From Rhyacophila brunnea (lineage: Eukaryota > Arthropoda > Insecta > Trichoptera > Rhyacophilidae), in contig JAGYXB010001100.1 of assembly GCA_022495005.1 (NCBI GenBank), forward strand, positions 868,001-932,000: a stretch of DNA of 64,000 bases, in the 5' to 3' direction. Each line of letters begins with the position of its first letter. The first letter of the stretch is position 1. A program made the position numbers and the translations under genes. Positions 32,849 through 45,668 of this stretch are shown piece after piece. Below the pieces are notes generated by a model that saw only the letters and a program-made list of their open reading frames with translations, made no database searches and was not told where the DNA came from.

Positions 32849-34144
32849 CGAGGGTGGGTCAATAATTCCTTAGAAAAAAGCATTAAAACAGTTATTTCTG
32901 TATTTTTTTTTTATTTCTCAACATAATCTCCTTGGAGCTCAATACACTTGGTTAGACGTTTCTCAATATTTTTTAAACCGTCAGAAAAATAAGTTTTCGG
33001 AAGGTCCTCAAAATAAGCATTTGTCCGATCGATGACTTCTTCATTTGAAAAAAACGTTGTCCACTTAGCCATTTTTTAAGTTTGGGAAAAGGAAAAAGTC
33101 ACTGGGGGCTAAATCTGGCGAATACGGTGGGTGGTCGACCAATTCGAACTTCAATTCTTCAATTTTAGCCATTGATCGTAAACATGTGTGAACACGGGCA
33201 TTGTCCTGATGAAAGAGGATTTTTTCCTGTTTAAATGAGGCCGTTTTTCTTCAATTTTGTTTTTTAGCTGGTCCAATAAAGATGCATAATAATCCCCTGT
33301 TATTGTTTTTCCTTTTTCCAAATAGTCAACGAAAATAATTTCACGTGCATCCCAAAATACAGTAGCCATAACCTTACCAGCTGATTTTACGGTTTTCGCC
33401 TTCTTTGGACATGGTTTGCCTTCGCAATCCACTGCTTTGACTGTTCTTTCGTCTCGGGAGTATAGTGGTGTATCCATGTTTCATCTACAGTCACAAAGCG
33501 ACGAAAAAATTCATCCGGATTGCGTTGCATGAGCGACAATAGGGCTTTAGAGGCCACCACCCTATTGCGTTTATTGTCGACTGTGAGCAAACGCGGCACC
33601 CATCTTGCAGAAATTTTTTTCATGCCCAATTTGTCATGTAAAATAGAAATGACGCTACCTTTTGAGATCCCTGTAACCTCAATTATCTCACTCAACTTTA
33701 ATCTTTGGTCACTTAACACCATATCGTGGATTTTATTGATCATTTCTGGTGTAGTCACCTCTACAGGACGTCCTGAGCGTGGTTCATCCTTTGTTGATGT
33801 ACGACCACGTTTAAATTCATTTAACCAGTTATAAATAGTTGCAAGTGAAGGAGCAGATATGCCGTGAACTAAATCCAACTCATTTTTTATTTCCTTTGCT
33901 GTTAACCCTTTTATATTAAAATGTTTAATAACAGCTCTAACCTCAATTTTCTCCATTTTCCATTTTTCCATTTTCCACAAGCAATTTTTTTTTTAAATGT
34001 ACGAGAAACACACAACAACCCGACCAATCTGATTGAAACTTCGCAGCATACTGAATCGGTAGTGCCGCTGCATGAAAACAAACCGCTTACAGTACTAGTC
34101 GCGCCACCTGTCGGCTTTTCTAAGGACTTATTGACCCACCCTCG
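32849..34144 (-). mobile_element. mariner transposon, 1,296 bp
   Basis: Terminal inverted repeats CGAGGGTGGGTCAATAATTC at left and GACTTATTGACCCACCCTCG at right, inside a TA duplication (32847-32848, 34145-34146). The length is typical of mariner. It contains one transposase gene on the minus strand, frameshifted (separate entry). Confidence 0.95.
32911..33956 (-). pseudogene. mariner transposase, frameshifted
   Basis: Starts MEKIEVRAVIKHFNIKG at 33956. It has the N-terminal helix-turn-helix region (KEIKNELDLVHGI, NWLNEFKRGRTSTKDEPRSG), RWVPRLL, and the first catalytic Asp in FVTVDETWIHHY. The frame then shifts near 33405-33480; the next frame has ATVFWDAREI with the second Asp. It shifts again near 33200-33230; the third frame has HPPYSPDLAPSDFFLFP with the third Asp of a D,D34D triad, ending TAA at 32911. 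All three catalytic Asp codons survive but the reading frame does not. Confidence 0.9.
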
Positions 34145-35630
34145 TATCTATCACTTCGTAATTCACTACATCCAAACATTATTGCGATACGTGTTTCGTT
34201 CATACAGTAAATCTTATCAAGTAAGAAAGTGTATCAATATTTTATTTACCTAATAAAATAATATTTTTGTCGCCCATACTATAAAAAGGGAGGGGGTGAA
34301 TTTTGGTACATTAACTTGATAAAGTTTATGATGTGGACGAAACACGTAGTGTATAATTTTTTTTTAAATGTGATGAACACTAAGTGACAAATACATTTTG
34401 TGAATTGAATAATTTATTCAATTTAAAAAATGTATCTGTCACTTAATGTGTTTTGTATTCACATTTTTATATGTAAGTAATAAATAAAGTCGATAAAAGT
34501 ATGAAAATATACTTTCGTAATTATTGATTTATATTTGATGAATTTAGAAACAAAAACGTCAGTTTCCATTATAATGGAAAGTCATTTCATTAAAAATGTC
34601 ATATCTTTTTATATGAATAACTTCTTTAAAAAGTTATTTGTATGATAATAATATTATATAATATCGAATTATAATTGTTTTACAAGTTATATATATATTA
34701 GAGATATGAGACATTTGTATTGACTTTCCAACATTTTTCAAAATGAAAACTGCCGTCTTTGTTTCTAGTTCTCTCATATTATATTATAATACAGAGCTTT
34801 CATTTTCTATTTTCGTAGATTGTATTTACAAGCTCATATCTTCTATAACAGGTATGTAATATGTATATATGTGTCGCTACATTTCAAAGTCAGCCAAGTC
34901 CACCTTTAGGTATTTTTTTAGTTTTTTGTGAATTGCTGAAGAACTACTGCTTTCTAACATTTCGGCACTATAAAATTTTGGATTTCATTAATTTTAAATA
35001 TTCTTTACTCGAAATAGTATAAACTTTCACCCTTGTGACTGTGTATTTGAGAACACAAAAAGCTGTTTTTCTCCAATTCATCTGTTATGGACTTGGCTGA
35101 CTTTGAAATCTAACGACACAATATATATTAATTTTAAGGTCTGACGCAAGAAACAAAGCTGCCCTCTTGCAAAATATCAAAAGACCACCCCATATAATAT
35201 ATTTAAAAAAAAAACGTAGATAGCGCATAGTAACCATAAGTAACCAGTGGAAGTATATTTTAAATATGTAAGGAATATAATATATTTATATTATATATTC
35301 AGTACTTACTTATTAATTACTTAACGTACCTATATGTTTAACGTTTGATGCATTTTGTAATATTATAGTTTTATAACAGTATTCTTTTTTTTAAATATTC
35401 TGTAGGTAGCGATTGTCTGAAGATATTTTTATTAACCTGCGAAACATAGTTCTTTTGGCCGCTTTCGTATAATGCACATCTTCCACATATTAATTAGGTG
35501 GACATGGTAACATTAATACGCTATTTACATTATAATTGGCCCAGTTATATGAAATATGAAAGAATGCGTACATTAATTTGTTAAATAAACTGGTCTGCCA
35601 TTCGTACTATAAATAGTATAGGGGTACTTG

Positions 35631-35860
35631 ACACGGTGGCCGCGCGGCATAAGCGTTGGACTACAAAGCCGTGGGTCCCAGGTTCGAATCCTGGGTCTGG
35701 CAAGTACAAAAATTGTTTTTCAATTTGTGTGTGTCAGGGTATGGACCTAATAGGTTGAGCAAGTGGCTGACATCCATTTCTCGTAAAAAACAAAATCTGT
35801 CAATACAAACCTCCACTCTGTGGAGGCCCATATGATCCTATCAGGATCGGACATGGTCGG
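35631..35860 (+). repeat. SINE family 1 (tRNA-derived), copy 2
   Basis: ACGGTGGCCGCGCGGCATAA head, B box GGTTCGAATCC at 35681-35691, body and end (GATCGGACATGGTCGG) as in 25758-25990. This is the best-preserved head of the family here. The body extends well past the tRNA-like region, so it is a SINE rather than a tRNA gene. Confidence 0.88.
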
Positions 35861-36210
35861 AAGGACTTGATATTTTTACAAATGTATTATTGTAAACTGT
35901 TAAAATTTTATTAATGAATTTCATTAACGACATCCGGAATAAATTAACAGTATCTGACAATACACTAAAGACAGTTAATATTATATAGCATTTTATCAAA
36001 TAAAATAAAAATACTTATTTCACGTCATATTTTTAATTGGAACAGTGATTTGGATGTTTTCGTTAAAACCAAGTTACGACCTTATCTGCGGTGTCAAAGG
36101 CCAGGTTGACAAGTTATCTGTGTTCATCACAAAGCCCGATTGTGAAAAAGCATTCAGATATTTTATTTGGCAAAAAAAAACTCTAAATTCACTTTAATAT
36201 ACACTTCCCA

Positions 36211-36500
36211 TTCATCCATTATCATCAACTGGGCTCGATCCACTGCTAGATGAGGGCATCATTTTCCCCCTTCCATTTCTCTTTCCCCAGCCTATTTTGA
36301 TTCGTTTGTAAATTCAGCGGCCCCAGACTCCTTTCGATTGCAATAATTATAAACCAACGACTTTTCACTTGCAGGGCGGCATGTCTTGTCTATTGCAATT
36401 TCATGAGCTTGTGTGACCTCTATTACGTCTTGTACTCTTATCTCTCACTTATCCATCATCGTATTTTGTGGTATCTCTACATTTGGAGCTCAAGACAAGT
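36211..36500 (-). repeat. probable RTE LINE 3' fragment
   Basis: CTCGATCCACTGCTAGATGA followed by GGGCATC closely matches the 3' end of the LINE at 3119-3145 (CTATCCACTGCTGGATGAAG). ATCATCAAC before it recalls its tail. Coding similarity further in is weak, so only the first part is secure. Confidence 0.5.
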
Positions 36501-37984
36501 GCATACGCGCCTTTCTCTGTAAAACGCACATATTAGAATGATAATATTAAATTAAATAAAAATTATGCGAACGTCAATCGCTATAAATAACCATGACATT
36601 GACAACAGTTTTGGTTTATAACTTACTGAGGGACAACCTTTTCACGCGGAACGTACACTAGTTGTACACTAATTAATAATTGGCCATTCGATATAATTAG
36701 CATGTTATTTAAATGCGGGAATTAAAAAGTAATTAAATGCTCCGCGTGCAACAAGATACAAAAAATACAGAACCACACATTTACAATATTGAAAGCGCGT
36801 TTCGTTTATGTGACAAACTTTAATGCATTATGTTTGGTACAGACGTAACTATATAAGGTGAAGAGTAACGTTTTTTGCAAAGATAAATTTGACAGGCTAC
36901 AAACTCACATTAAAAACAATCTAGCATTTATTATTATAATGATAATTGTATAGTTCGAAAGAGCTGTAACAACAACTCAGATAATATTTAAGTAGGTCTT
37001 AATAAAAATAAAATTTAAACCATTGTAATGGAATTATACTTAATAAATTCTAAATTATATGAATATAAGAATATTTTTCTTCAACAAATGTACGTTAAAT
37101 ATGTAAATTACGTAAGTAAATTATGTTTTCCAATTGAATTTCTTATCTACTTTAAATGCAGCATTAAAAAAATGATAATACTTATTAACGGTAATTTTTA
37201 CTCTACGATATTACCTAATTATAATTAATAATAATACATTATTATTATTATAAACAGTACCTATCTGTTACAACTTACTTCCAGATACATTAAGAATGAC
37301 AGTTTGTGCCAATTATCTTAAAATTAAATTCACATATATTTTTATAATATCATTTTATTATCCGTTAAATTTAATGATAAAATGCATAAGTTAATTGGTA
37401 AACATTATAAATCGCAATTTAAAATATGACTGATATAATAATTTAAAAAATATAATAAATATATATTTACATTCAAATTTGGCCGTAATCACCTTGCAGT
37501 TGTTTTGAACCAAATATTAGTTTTATTTTTAAATTATTACATGTGAGTATGTTATGAATAAATAGAACACCGAAAATATCTTGTCTGAAACCATCATCAA
37601 ATTTAAAAAAATGTGGATTAATTATTATTGCTGATAAATAAATTGCGAAGGCCTGACACGGTTATGGTTTATCAGCACCAAAGGTTATCTTTATGCAGTG
37701 ATGGAGAACCATTTATATATACGCGTGTTAAACAAACTTGAAACAACATAATTATTAACCCCCTACACATTTTAATCAACTCTATAATGTATTAACAAAA
37801 TGGTAGGTAAAATCTGGATCCAAGGCCGAAGGTTATGTAAATAAAACTCGACTAAAAAATAAGCTATATTATATTCTCCATTCATTTATTTACAATGCAT
37901 AATAGCAAATAAATTGTCTCAGATATTTGCATATAATAATATATACTAGAAAAAATCCTTTTCAAAAAAATAAAGAAAACAATT

Positions 37985-38360
37985 ATATTATATAACAATT
38001 TGCAATAAAGAAAACAGGATTCGAATTTGCGCCCCTCGGGATTCACGCCCATGTGCACTGACCATTAGTTCATTATGCTATGTTTGTCGTATCTAATTGC
38101 GACGAAGTTTAACTAATGGTTTTACAATTTTCTCTGAAGCGCGTTCTTATTGGCAATCAGCTTTTCTATTTTAATTCAAAGTATTAAATTACCTTATTTA
38201 CTAACCGGTATCAGGAATACTCAAAATATTTATTATAACGTACTCGCACTTGCTAATAATTTAATAAACATTTTTTTTAATTTAACGAATAATTAATAAT
38301 ATATATTAATATAAAAATATAATAATAAAAGAATATTACATTCTTAAATCTTGTGAATTA
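37985..38360 (-). repeat. SINE family 2 copy
   Basis: On the minus strand: ATAATTCACAAGATTTAAG, GCTGATTGCCAATAAG, CTTCGTCGCAATTAGATACG, then a decayed tRNA-like segment with CAGTGCACATGGGCGTGAAT and GGGCGCAAATTCGAATCC. Confidence 0.65.
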
Positions 38361-40944
38361 TAAATATTAAAAAATAGTATACTATACATATATTATTTTG
38401 CTACGCATATGAGATTACTTTCACTTAGGTACGTTAATATAATATCTATAGAGTCTAGAAAATATTCATTCAATTTGGGAAAAATTGAGTTAGGTTAAAC
38501 TATCTTTATTTTTTTTGTCTGATACTCGTAGATTAGTAGGTACTAGTAGTTTAGACGGATTATCAAAATATTTTTGTCTACCGGCCGAATCGACAATTAA
38601 AATATCCAATATTATTAAAAACTACAAAAAAAATGTCAACGTATGCTATTCCTTACTTAAATGTGTTTGTAAAAACCGTCTTAGTATATTATATTTCTAT
38701 TACATATATTATATTCTATTATATATACATATTATTGCGTACCATATTTTATTATTTCTTCTCAGCGTAAAAATGCAATACAATCTTTAAAGCAAGCAAA
38801 TATTACCACTAAAACTACCCTCGAATGCTATATTCATATCGACCGTATTTAGGAAAAAGGGCGTAACCCACACAGAAGAAATTTTACAGAAGAGGCAATA
38901 AACGTTTTTTTAATGATTTTGGTTCAATATTAATTTAAACAGGTACAGACTGGGTGTATGATGATTGATGATGTGGTGTAATATCTTTTCGATATATTAA
39001 TAATTAAAGAAGTTATTACAGAAAAATCATTTGAATTGAGGGTAATTAAAGTATTAAAACTTAATTAAAGCTCAATTAAAACCTGAATTTAGATAATTAA
39101 TCGGCATTTGTGGCTTACTTCCTTTTTACAGAACGTGTATTTAGTTGTATGCATTGTTAATATCCAATTAAAGCACTTTTCGAAAAATCGAGGATTACGC
39201 CCTCTTTCCTAAACACAGTCGATATATTTTTCCGTTTATTTGTCTCTCTTTTAAATGCCTATACAATTAGACGTTATTGAAAGTAGTTAATGATAATGAA
39301 ATTCAAATCCGCTCAACGAAATTATGAAATGTACCGAGCGCTTATTCGGAGCGTTATAAAAAAATGTTTACAGCCACTGTTGTAAAACATATTAAGTGAC
39401 TTAATAATTTTGCAATAACCGGACAATTCGTCACGGTCCACGAACATTGTGAAGGTTTATGCTTATGGAATAATTTTGAAAAATAAAATCATTTTTCTTA
39501 TTAGATAAACAATTCGGCATCGTGTGGAAACAGCCATGAACGTTTTCGGGGGTTATCTCGATCAAACTTTGACTCTGATCATTCTGAATAATATCGAATA
39601 TATTGCCTAGAGACAGATATTTTTGGCATTTTTAAACGTGATTGGCAATTCGTTGAGCAGTTAAAAAAATCCAAACGAATCTGAATTATTTAATGTTGTA
39701 TTCATCCTCCGCGAGGATACAATCTAACAAGGAAATTGTATGATTCGTATCGTACTTTTATCTGACAGAATGTCAACTGGAAGCTTTTATCTGTGGTTTA
39801 ATGAATCCTAGAGAGAATAAATTCACAAAGACAATAATTGAAAAACAGACACATTTAAATAGATTTCGCGGGTCTATACGTGAGCTTCTCTGACAATTTA
39901 TATTAATTTAAGGTAAACTCAAGACTGGAATAGTAAGGTAGTTTCACTAGCGGTATCAAACGACGGAATACCATGAAAAATACATAACACAAATACAATT
40001 AAATTATTGTATTAGATATTAAATTTCAGTTGCAGAGTACTACTAAAATTCTTTTACTAGCACTGGTTACTGTGGGTTAAATTAATATTAAATGCTGTTA
40101 TATGCTGTTAATTCCAATAAGGTTGGAAATAATCGGCAAGAAAAAGGGAATCAACCCTCAATTTTAATGGTTTTTCGTTAATAACTTTTAAAATTAAGAT
40201 CGAAAAAATAAAACACTAATTTATTAATCACCGTACACTCAATATATGTGTATATTTTATATTTTATTATTGAAACAAAATCATTAAAAAACGTTTTTTG
40301 TGCCTCCTGTAAATTTTTTTCTGTGAGAGATATCTCCCTTTGCCTAAACTCAGTCGATATTCAAATTGCACTTCATTCGTCTTAAACACAATTCTGACAT
40401 TCGTGAATTGGGCCCTTATGGTTCCTGCCAATTTTCGTTCGTAGAAATTACCGGACCCAAAAAAATATTATTTCTATTTATCTGACTGTTATTATCATTT
40501 ATGTACCACAAACGTACGCAGTACATATTGAAATAGCTCTTAAATATATATATATATATGATTCCAGAAACATGCTTATCAATTATAAATAATTATGGCG
40601 CAATCCTTTATTGCATTATTGCCATAATTAATGCGTTATTCTTTGTAATTTGCGCCAATTTAATAATGTTATAATTAATTAATATGACAACAGAGGAACG
40701 GAAATAATTTATCGAAGCAGGAAGCTTGCCGGATCTCTGTGAAGCTTTAACGATTGTCCATACTAGAATATTCCTCGTTGTTGTAAATACAAAAACATAC
40801 TAAATGAATCACTGCATCCAGAATTGACATGAATCCTCATGTGAGATTTATCACTCATAATTATTAGTCATACTGTATCGATATTAGCTGTTATACAATG
40901 AGTTTATTACTTGGTTATTAACCATGTATTATAAATACCATGGC

Positions 40945-41768
40945 CTTTGGCGCACCCAGGATTTAATATTGGGGGGGGGGCAAGGAGGAGAATGTAAATT
41001 AGTCCTATAGGCTCTTTTTCTTCTTCACAGCCTAATTTCTCGTTTATCGGTCTTTTGTCTATTGCACTCGGTGTACCTACACCATGGTCCCCACATCCTC
41101 AGGCTAGGATATTTGGGGGCCCCGTACCTACCGCTAAGATTAAAGGCAGTGTGAAACACTACATTAACGTTTTTCAAATTGTGTTTTAGTTCAAATTAAG
41201 GGTACTTATAAGTGAATTATTGGTGATTTTTAATACATCTACTTTAATAATGGAGCTGTCGAGTATTGACACATAATAATCAAAAAATATATTGCACAAT
41301 TATATAAGTAATTGAAAATGTTCATGGCCATGAAGTATAATAGCGCCGCAGGTGACTTTCTTTTACTATTAAAGCTAATTTATGATGTGTCTTTATCTCA
41401 CTTATCTGGTCAACCTGACAAGCCGGGCCCCCCACAGCCTGGGCCTTCAGACTAGAACCCTGTCAGCCCTCCCCAGCCATGACCTACACCACTCCGGAAT
41501 TCGGGTAGACACCGAGAATTTTTTGACAGTTCCATTAGGGATTGGGTTTCTAAAAAAACCTGACATTAGTGTTTTGAAATTTTTGTGTTAGAAATTAAAA
41601 TCTAAGAAATTTTTCTAAAAAGGGTGCTGGAAAATTATTACAAATCATTTTTTATGCCGTGTTTTTATTTGTCTAAGCCCAAAGTTATAGTTTATTGGCT
41701 TTCAATTTCAATGTTTAAAATCATTCTGGTGCCAGGGCCCCTTGGCCTCCCCCCTGGGTGCGCCACTA
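40945..41768. mobile_element. 824-bp hAT-type element
   Basis: Ends GGCGCACCCAGG (left) and CCTGGGTGCGCC (right) are inverted. Flanks ACCATGGC (40937-40944) and ATCATGGC (41769-41776) form an 8-bp duplication with one mismatch. A word inside, GCGCCGCAGGTGACTTT, is shared with the hAT element at 48831-49705, suggesting they descend from related autonomous elements. No intact transposase. Confidence 0.8.
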
Positions 41769-44088
41769 ATCATGGCCACCACATCCTGAAGCGCACCCCT
41801 ACCTATCGCTAAGGTTAAGGACAGTGTGATTTTCTACAGTAGTGTTCCCCAAGCGATTAAGGATACTCCGTTTAGTTTAAGCGATTTTTTTAAAATAAAT
41901 CCAGTTGTCAATAATTGTCGACACTTGGCATATTATGAACCACTGATCGTGACTTCCTTTTGTGGTGCGAAGTAACATGCAACCTATCGCCACATTGGAT
42001 AAAAAAAACCATTTTGTAAATTAGGACACACAGTAAAATAATTATAAATAAAATTGTACACGTGAACAATCATTTAATTGTGTGAATTATCATATTACAT
42101 CAAATTACAATGGACAACTACATATTACAACGTTTTTCTTAGCTCGTATTCTTATTTGTCCGGTGGTTGTTTGTCAGGTACAAATCTTGCAATCGATTTT
42201 AACTTCCCGACTAGCTAGACATTTGAAACTTTTAGAATATATCAGAACACGATGCCAATGCATTTTTTAATACGTTTAGCCATCTTTAAGTAGAATTGAT
42301 TTCATTTTCAGTTAATAAATTCTGTTTTGTATGAAAAGTTATTTCTGTAGAAATCCGTAAAAAGTAAAACTATTATTGGTTGCTAAGTGGGTCCTAGCAA
42401 CTAAATTATTAATATTAATATATACGTGCGTTACTATGGAAATCAATATGACATTTCTGTATTTCTATCAAGTACAGTTTTTTGATCGTTTAAGCTAGTC
42501 AAGTCAAGTTTATATGATTCAACAGAAAATTTAAAAACGTTGTGTATAAAAAGTTCTTTTTATCTTGTAATTATTTTTATTTTAAATTATTATACCTAGA
42601 TGTATTTCCTTAGAGTGAAACCGCACATGTTTTTGAATCTTGTGCCGTTTCTGTTCATGGAACTATAATTGAACTAATGTGGAAATAGATTATCTGTTTA
42701 AATACCGTATAATAAGTATATAAACATATAATATGAACAGAAATCAAAGTACACGGTTCAAAATCACATATATTTTCAGTATATTGCCTTATAACCTGTA
42801 CCGTAGAGTATGTACCTACCTACATAACAGGAAAATTATTTTTTTAAATATTCAAGAATAAACATATTTGATATGTACTTAATACATCATTAGAAAAATT
42901 GCTTGTAGAATTTACTTTCACTTCTCTTTGTAAATACCAATCCTTTCGGAGAAAATTAACGGATGTGGTCAGTGTTGTTTATTTAATACACGAGACATTA
43001 AATGAGATAATAAATGCTCCACTGCGGATTGTATGGAAATGTATAAATAGGATTTACTGCGATGTATTTTTTGTATAGCTAATAAGTAAGAAGACATAAT
43101 ATTTCAAACTTGATAATAATATTTGAACACGCGGTAAGAGTAGAAAGATATATTACATTACACTGCCATGTTTGATCCTAAGAGGATCATTATTTACCTC
43201 CAAAGAGTGGAGGTAATGTGGAGGCAATAACCACATCTACTAAGGCATCGCCGACATAAAAACACTGATGTAAAAACAATGTAAATTACCATATTCTATC
43301 CTTAACGTAGGTTATAGGTCTCCACAAAGTGGAGCAGTGACAATCTTCTTTGACTTAGATGACTCAATTTATTCGTCAGAAAATTTAAAAGGGGTCCTAA
43401 AACAATTTAAGCCTGTCATACAATTATTATTAAAGTAAGCAAAAATCTTATAAGTTCTGTAGTTGCAGGGTTGCAGGGAAGGCGAATTCTTTGCCTCAAT
43501 TTACGATCAAATGTGACTTCAACGCCATCTAAAGGCATCTACAGGCATCTACCATGAATTTCTAAAAATGTGTTACTAAAAACTTTCGTCGATCGCAACC
43601 AGATGGCAATAAAATATAAAATAAAATATTGTGTGTCGCCACATATTAAAAATCATAAGCTTGATAAAAATGCATTTAAATTTATTATATATTTACTTAC
43701 CTATGTAAAAATATTTACAATTAATATTTTCCTCATAAAATATTTAGAATTCTAACATGTCTATTTGATTTGATTTAAAGTGTTTATGATTTTTACATTT
43801 TGTTTACCGTAGTTTTTTTTACAGTGGCAATACAAGGGTATCCTGTCCAGTCAATGAACCAGATTTTTTTACGTTGTCAATACGAATTAATATAAATATT
43901 TTCTACAGTAAAATTCATTTATAGTAGTAAATGAACATTTAAGTACAAAATGTTTATAAGATTGAGTTTAATCTTGTACAATTGACAATTACATCGAATT
44001 TCTACTAGAGGTGGAATAAAAGAATGATATGAAATGAATAGCAAAACAAATGCCATTCGAATTATTATTAAACAAAATAAGGAATATA

Positions 44089-44456
44089 CAGTTGTACTTG
44101 GTTATTACTAGGAAGGTTGGACCGGCTGAATGTGCTCGTTATAAGCGGTACTCGTTATATCAGAGAATAGGTATTTTTATTGTCGGCGAAAACAACAATT
44201 AGACACTTAACTAGTGTCATAAACGTAATCTGTCCCCGGCGGCATCCTGTCCGATCGGATTTTATTGCTTAGGGTCGAAATGTCTTTAAACGATCAACAC
44301 ATTACCAGTATTTTAGCTCGGTATATCCGATAAGTATCTCGTTATAACAGTGAATAAAAATGTACGGAGAAAATCATATACCAAATGTCAACGACTGTTT
44401 CCTCATTACATCCGAGATCTCGCTATGTCCGAGATTGTAATAACCGAGTTCGACTG
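44089..44456. mobile_element. 368-bp pogo/Tigger-like miniature element
   Basis: Inside a TA duplication (44087-44088, 44457-44458). Left end CAGTTGTACTTGGTTATTAC and right end GTAATAACCGAGTTCGACTG are inverted with a few mismatches. Internal CTCGTTATAAGCGG and CTCGTTATAACAG words are typical of pogo-like ends. Confidence 0.75.
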
Positions 44457-44514
44457 TAGTTATAATTATGACAATGTCGATATTATATAGACATCCCAAT
44501 TCATTTCGTTTCAA

Positions 44515-44576
44515 CCATGTCCGATCCTAATGGGTTCATATGGGCCTCCACAGAGTGGACGGTTTGTATTAACTAA
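44515..44576 (-). repeat. SINE family 1 tail fragment
   Basis: CCATGTCCGATCCTAATGGG followed by TTCATATGGGCCTCCACAGA is the reverse complement of the SINE 1 3' end. The head is absent. Confidence 0.7.
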
Positions 44577-45513
44577 CTAACTATATCTGAGATAAGAATA
44601 AAGTAAGACACGCAACGAATTGAATAAAAAAGAAGTTGGAGGTAAGAAAAACGTAAATAAACATGCGAACAAATCTTGATAAGCAAACCCAAGGACAAAA
44701 TAAGTGACAAATTAAAAAAAAAATTGTAAAACGTAAGAAAAAAATTTAGAATTTGAAGTAAGTGCACCACTGATTACATAATATTCTAAGAAAAAGACAG
44801 AACGTTATTTATTTGAAAAAATCTAATGTCGATTTTAAAGAACAGTGCAAGATAAAATAAAAGATAGTTTTATTTATTTTACCTATAAATGTGTAAGTGA
44901 AATGGATTTGGAGATATAAAAAGAAACCTTATTGGCCCAGTGGTTTCTAGGTGTGGACTTTTGTAATTCCCTGAAGATCTCGAATAAATAATTAAAAATT
45001 ATCAACACCTATACCATATTCCTAGGCATCTACTATGATTGAAAAGTAGATCTTAATTTTTTGTATTTATGATTGCTTCATAAAAAAACAATATTTACGA
45101 CTTTATGATGTAGCAGATAAATGAGCAACTAAATAGTGATCCAAATATTATGAAAAGTTCAACTATCAAAGCATCACGGCATAAAATTAGTAATACCACG
45201 GTTATACACAATTTATTGTACCTACCTATTGTTATAATTTTCTTAGTTCATTTAATCGTTTTTAATTTAATTTATTTTCAAATTCACCTCTTATGTGTTC
45301 ATTCACTGAATTGTTTACCCTATATTTTATGGAGACTAATAATAACTTCTATTTTCTACATACTAAATTATCAACCTCCACTTTTTGACAGGACGGCATA
45401 CAGTTATATAGGCACGTAGATAATAATTTTAAGGCCGTAGACAGGAATGAACGTTTGATGGCCCAAATATAGTACAATAGTATGTATGTAATTAAAGTTA
45501 GGGTACAAGTCGG

Positions 45514-45668
45514 TTATCCTGGATACAGCGGCAAAGACATTTTGAAAATAGCCTATATACTGGATTATTTGTTAGGATTACCTAATCTAACTTAAACTAA
45601 CCCAAACTAACAAATAATCCAGTATATCGGCTATTTTCAAAATGTGTTTGCCGCTGTATCCAGGATAA
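45514..45668. repeat. 155-bp fold-back element
   Basis: Arms of about 62 bp (45514-45575 and 45607-45668) are inverted copies with only a few mismatches, starting TTATCCTGGATACAGCGGCA and enclosing about 31 bp rich in CTAACTTAAACTAACCC. The arm sequence GAAAATAGCCTATATACTGG recurs inside the dispersed repeats at 6068 and 51042. Confidence 0.85.

Noticed and set aside
43175..43350. GATCCTAAGAGGATC and GGAGGTAA words resembling a SINE family 1 tail
   Set aside because: The match is short and scrambled; not enough to call a copy.
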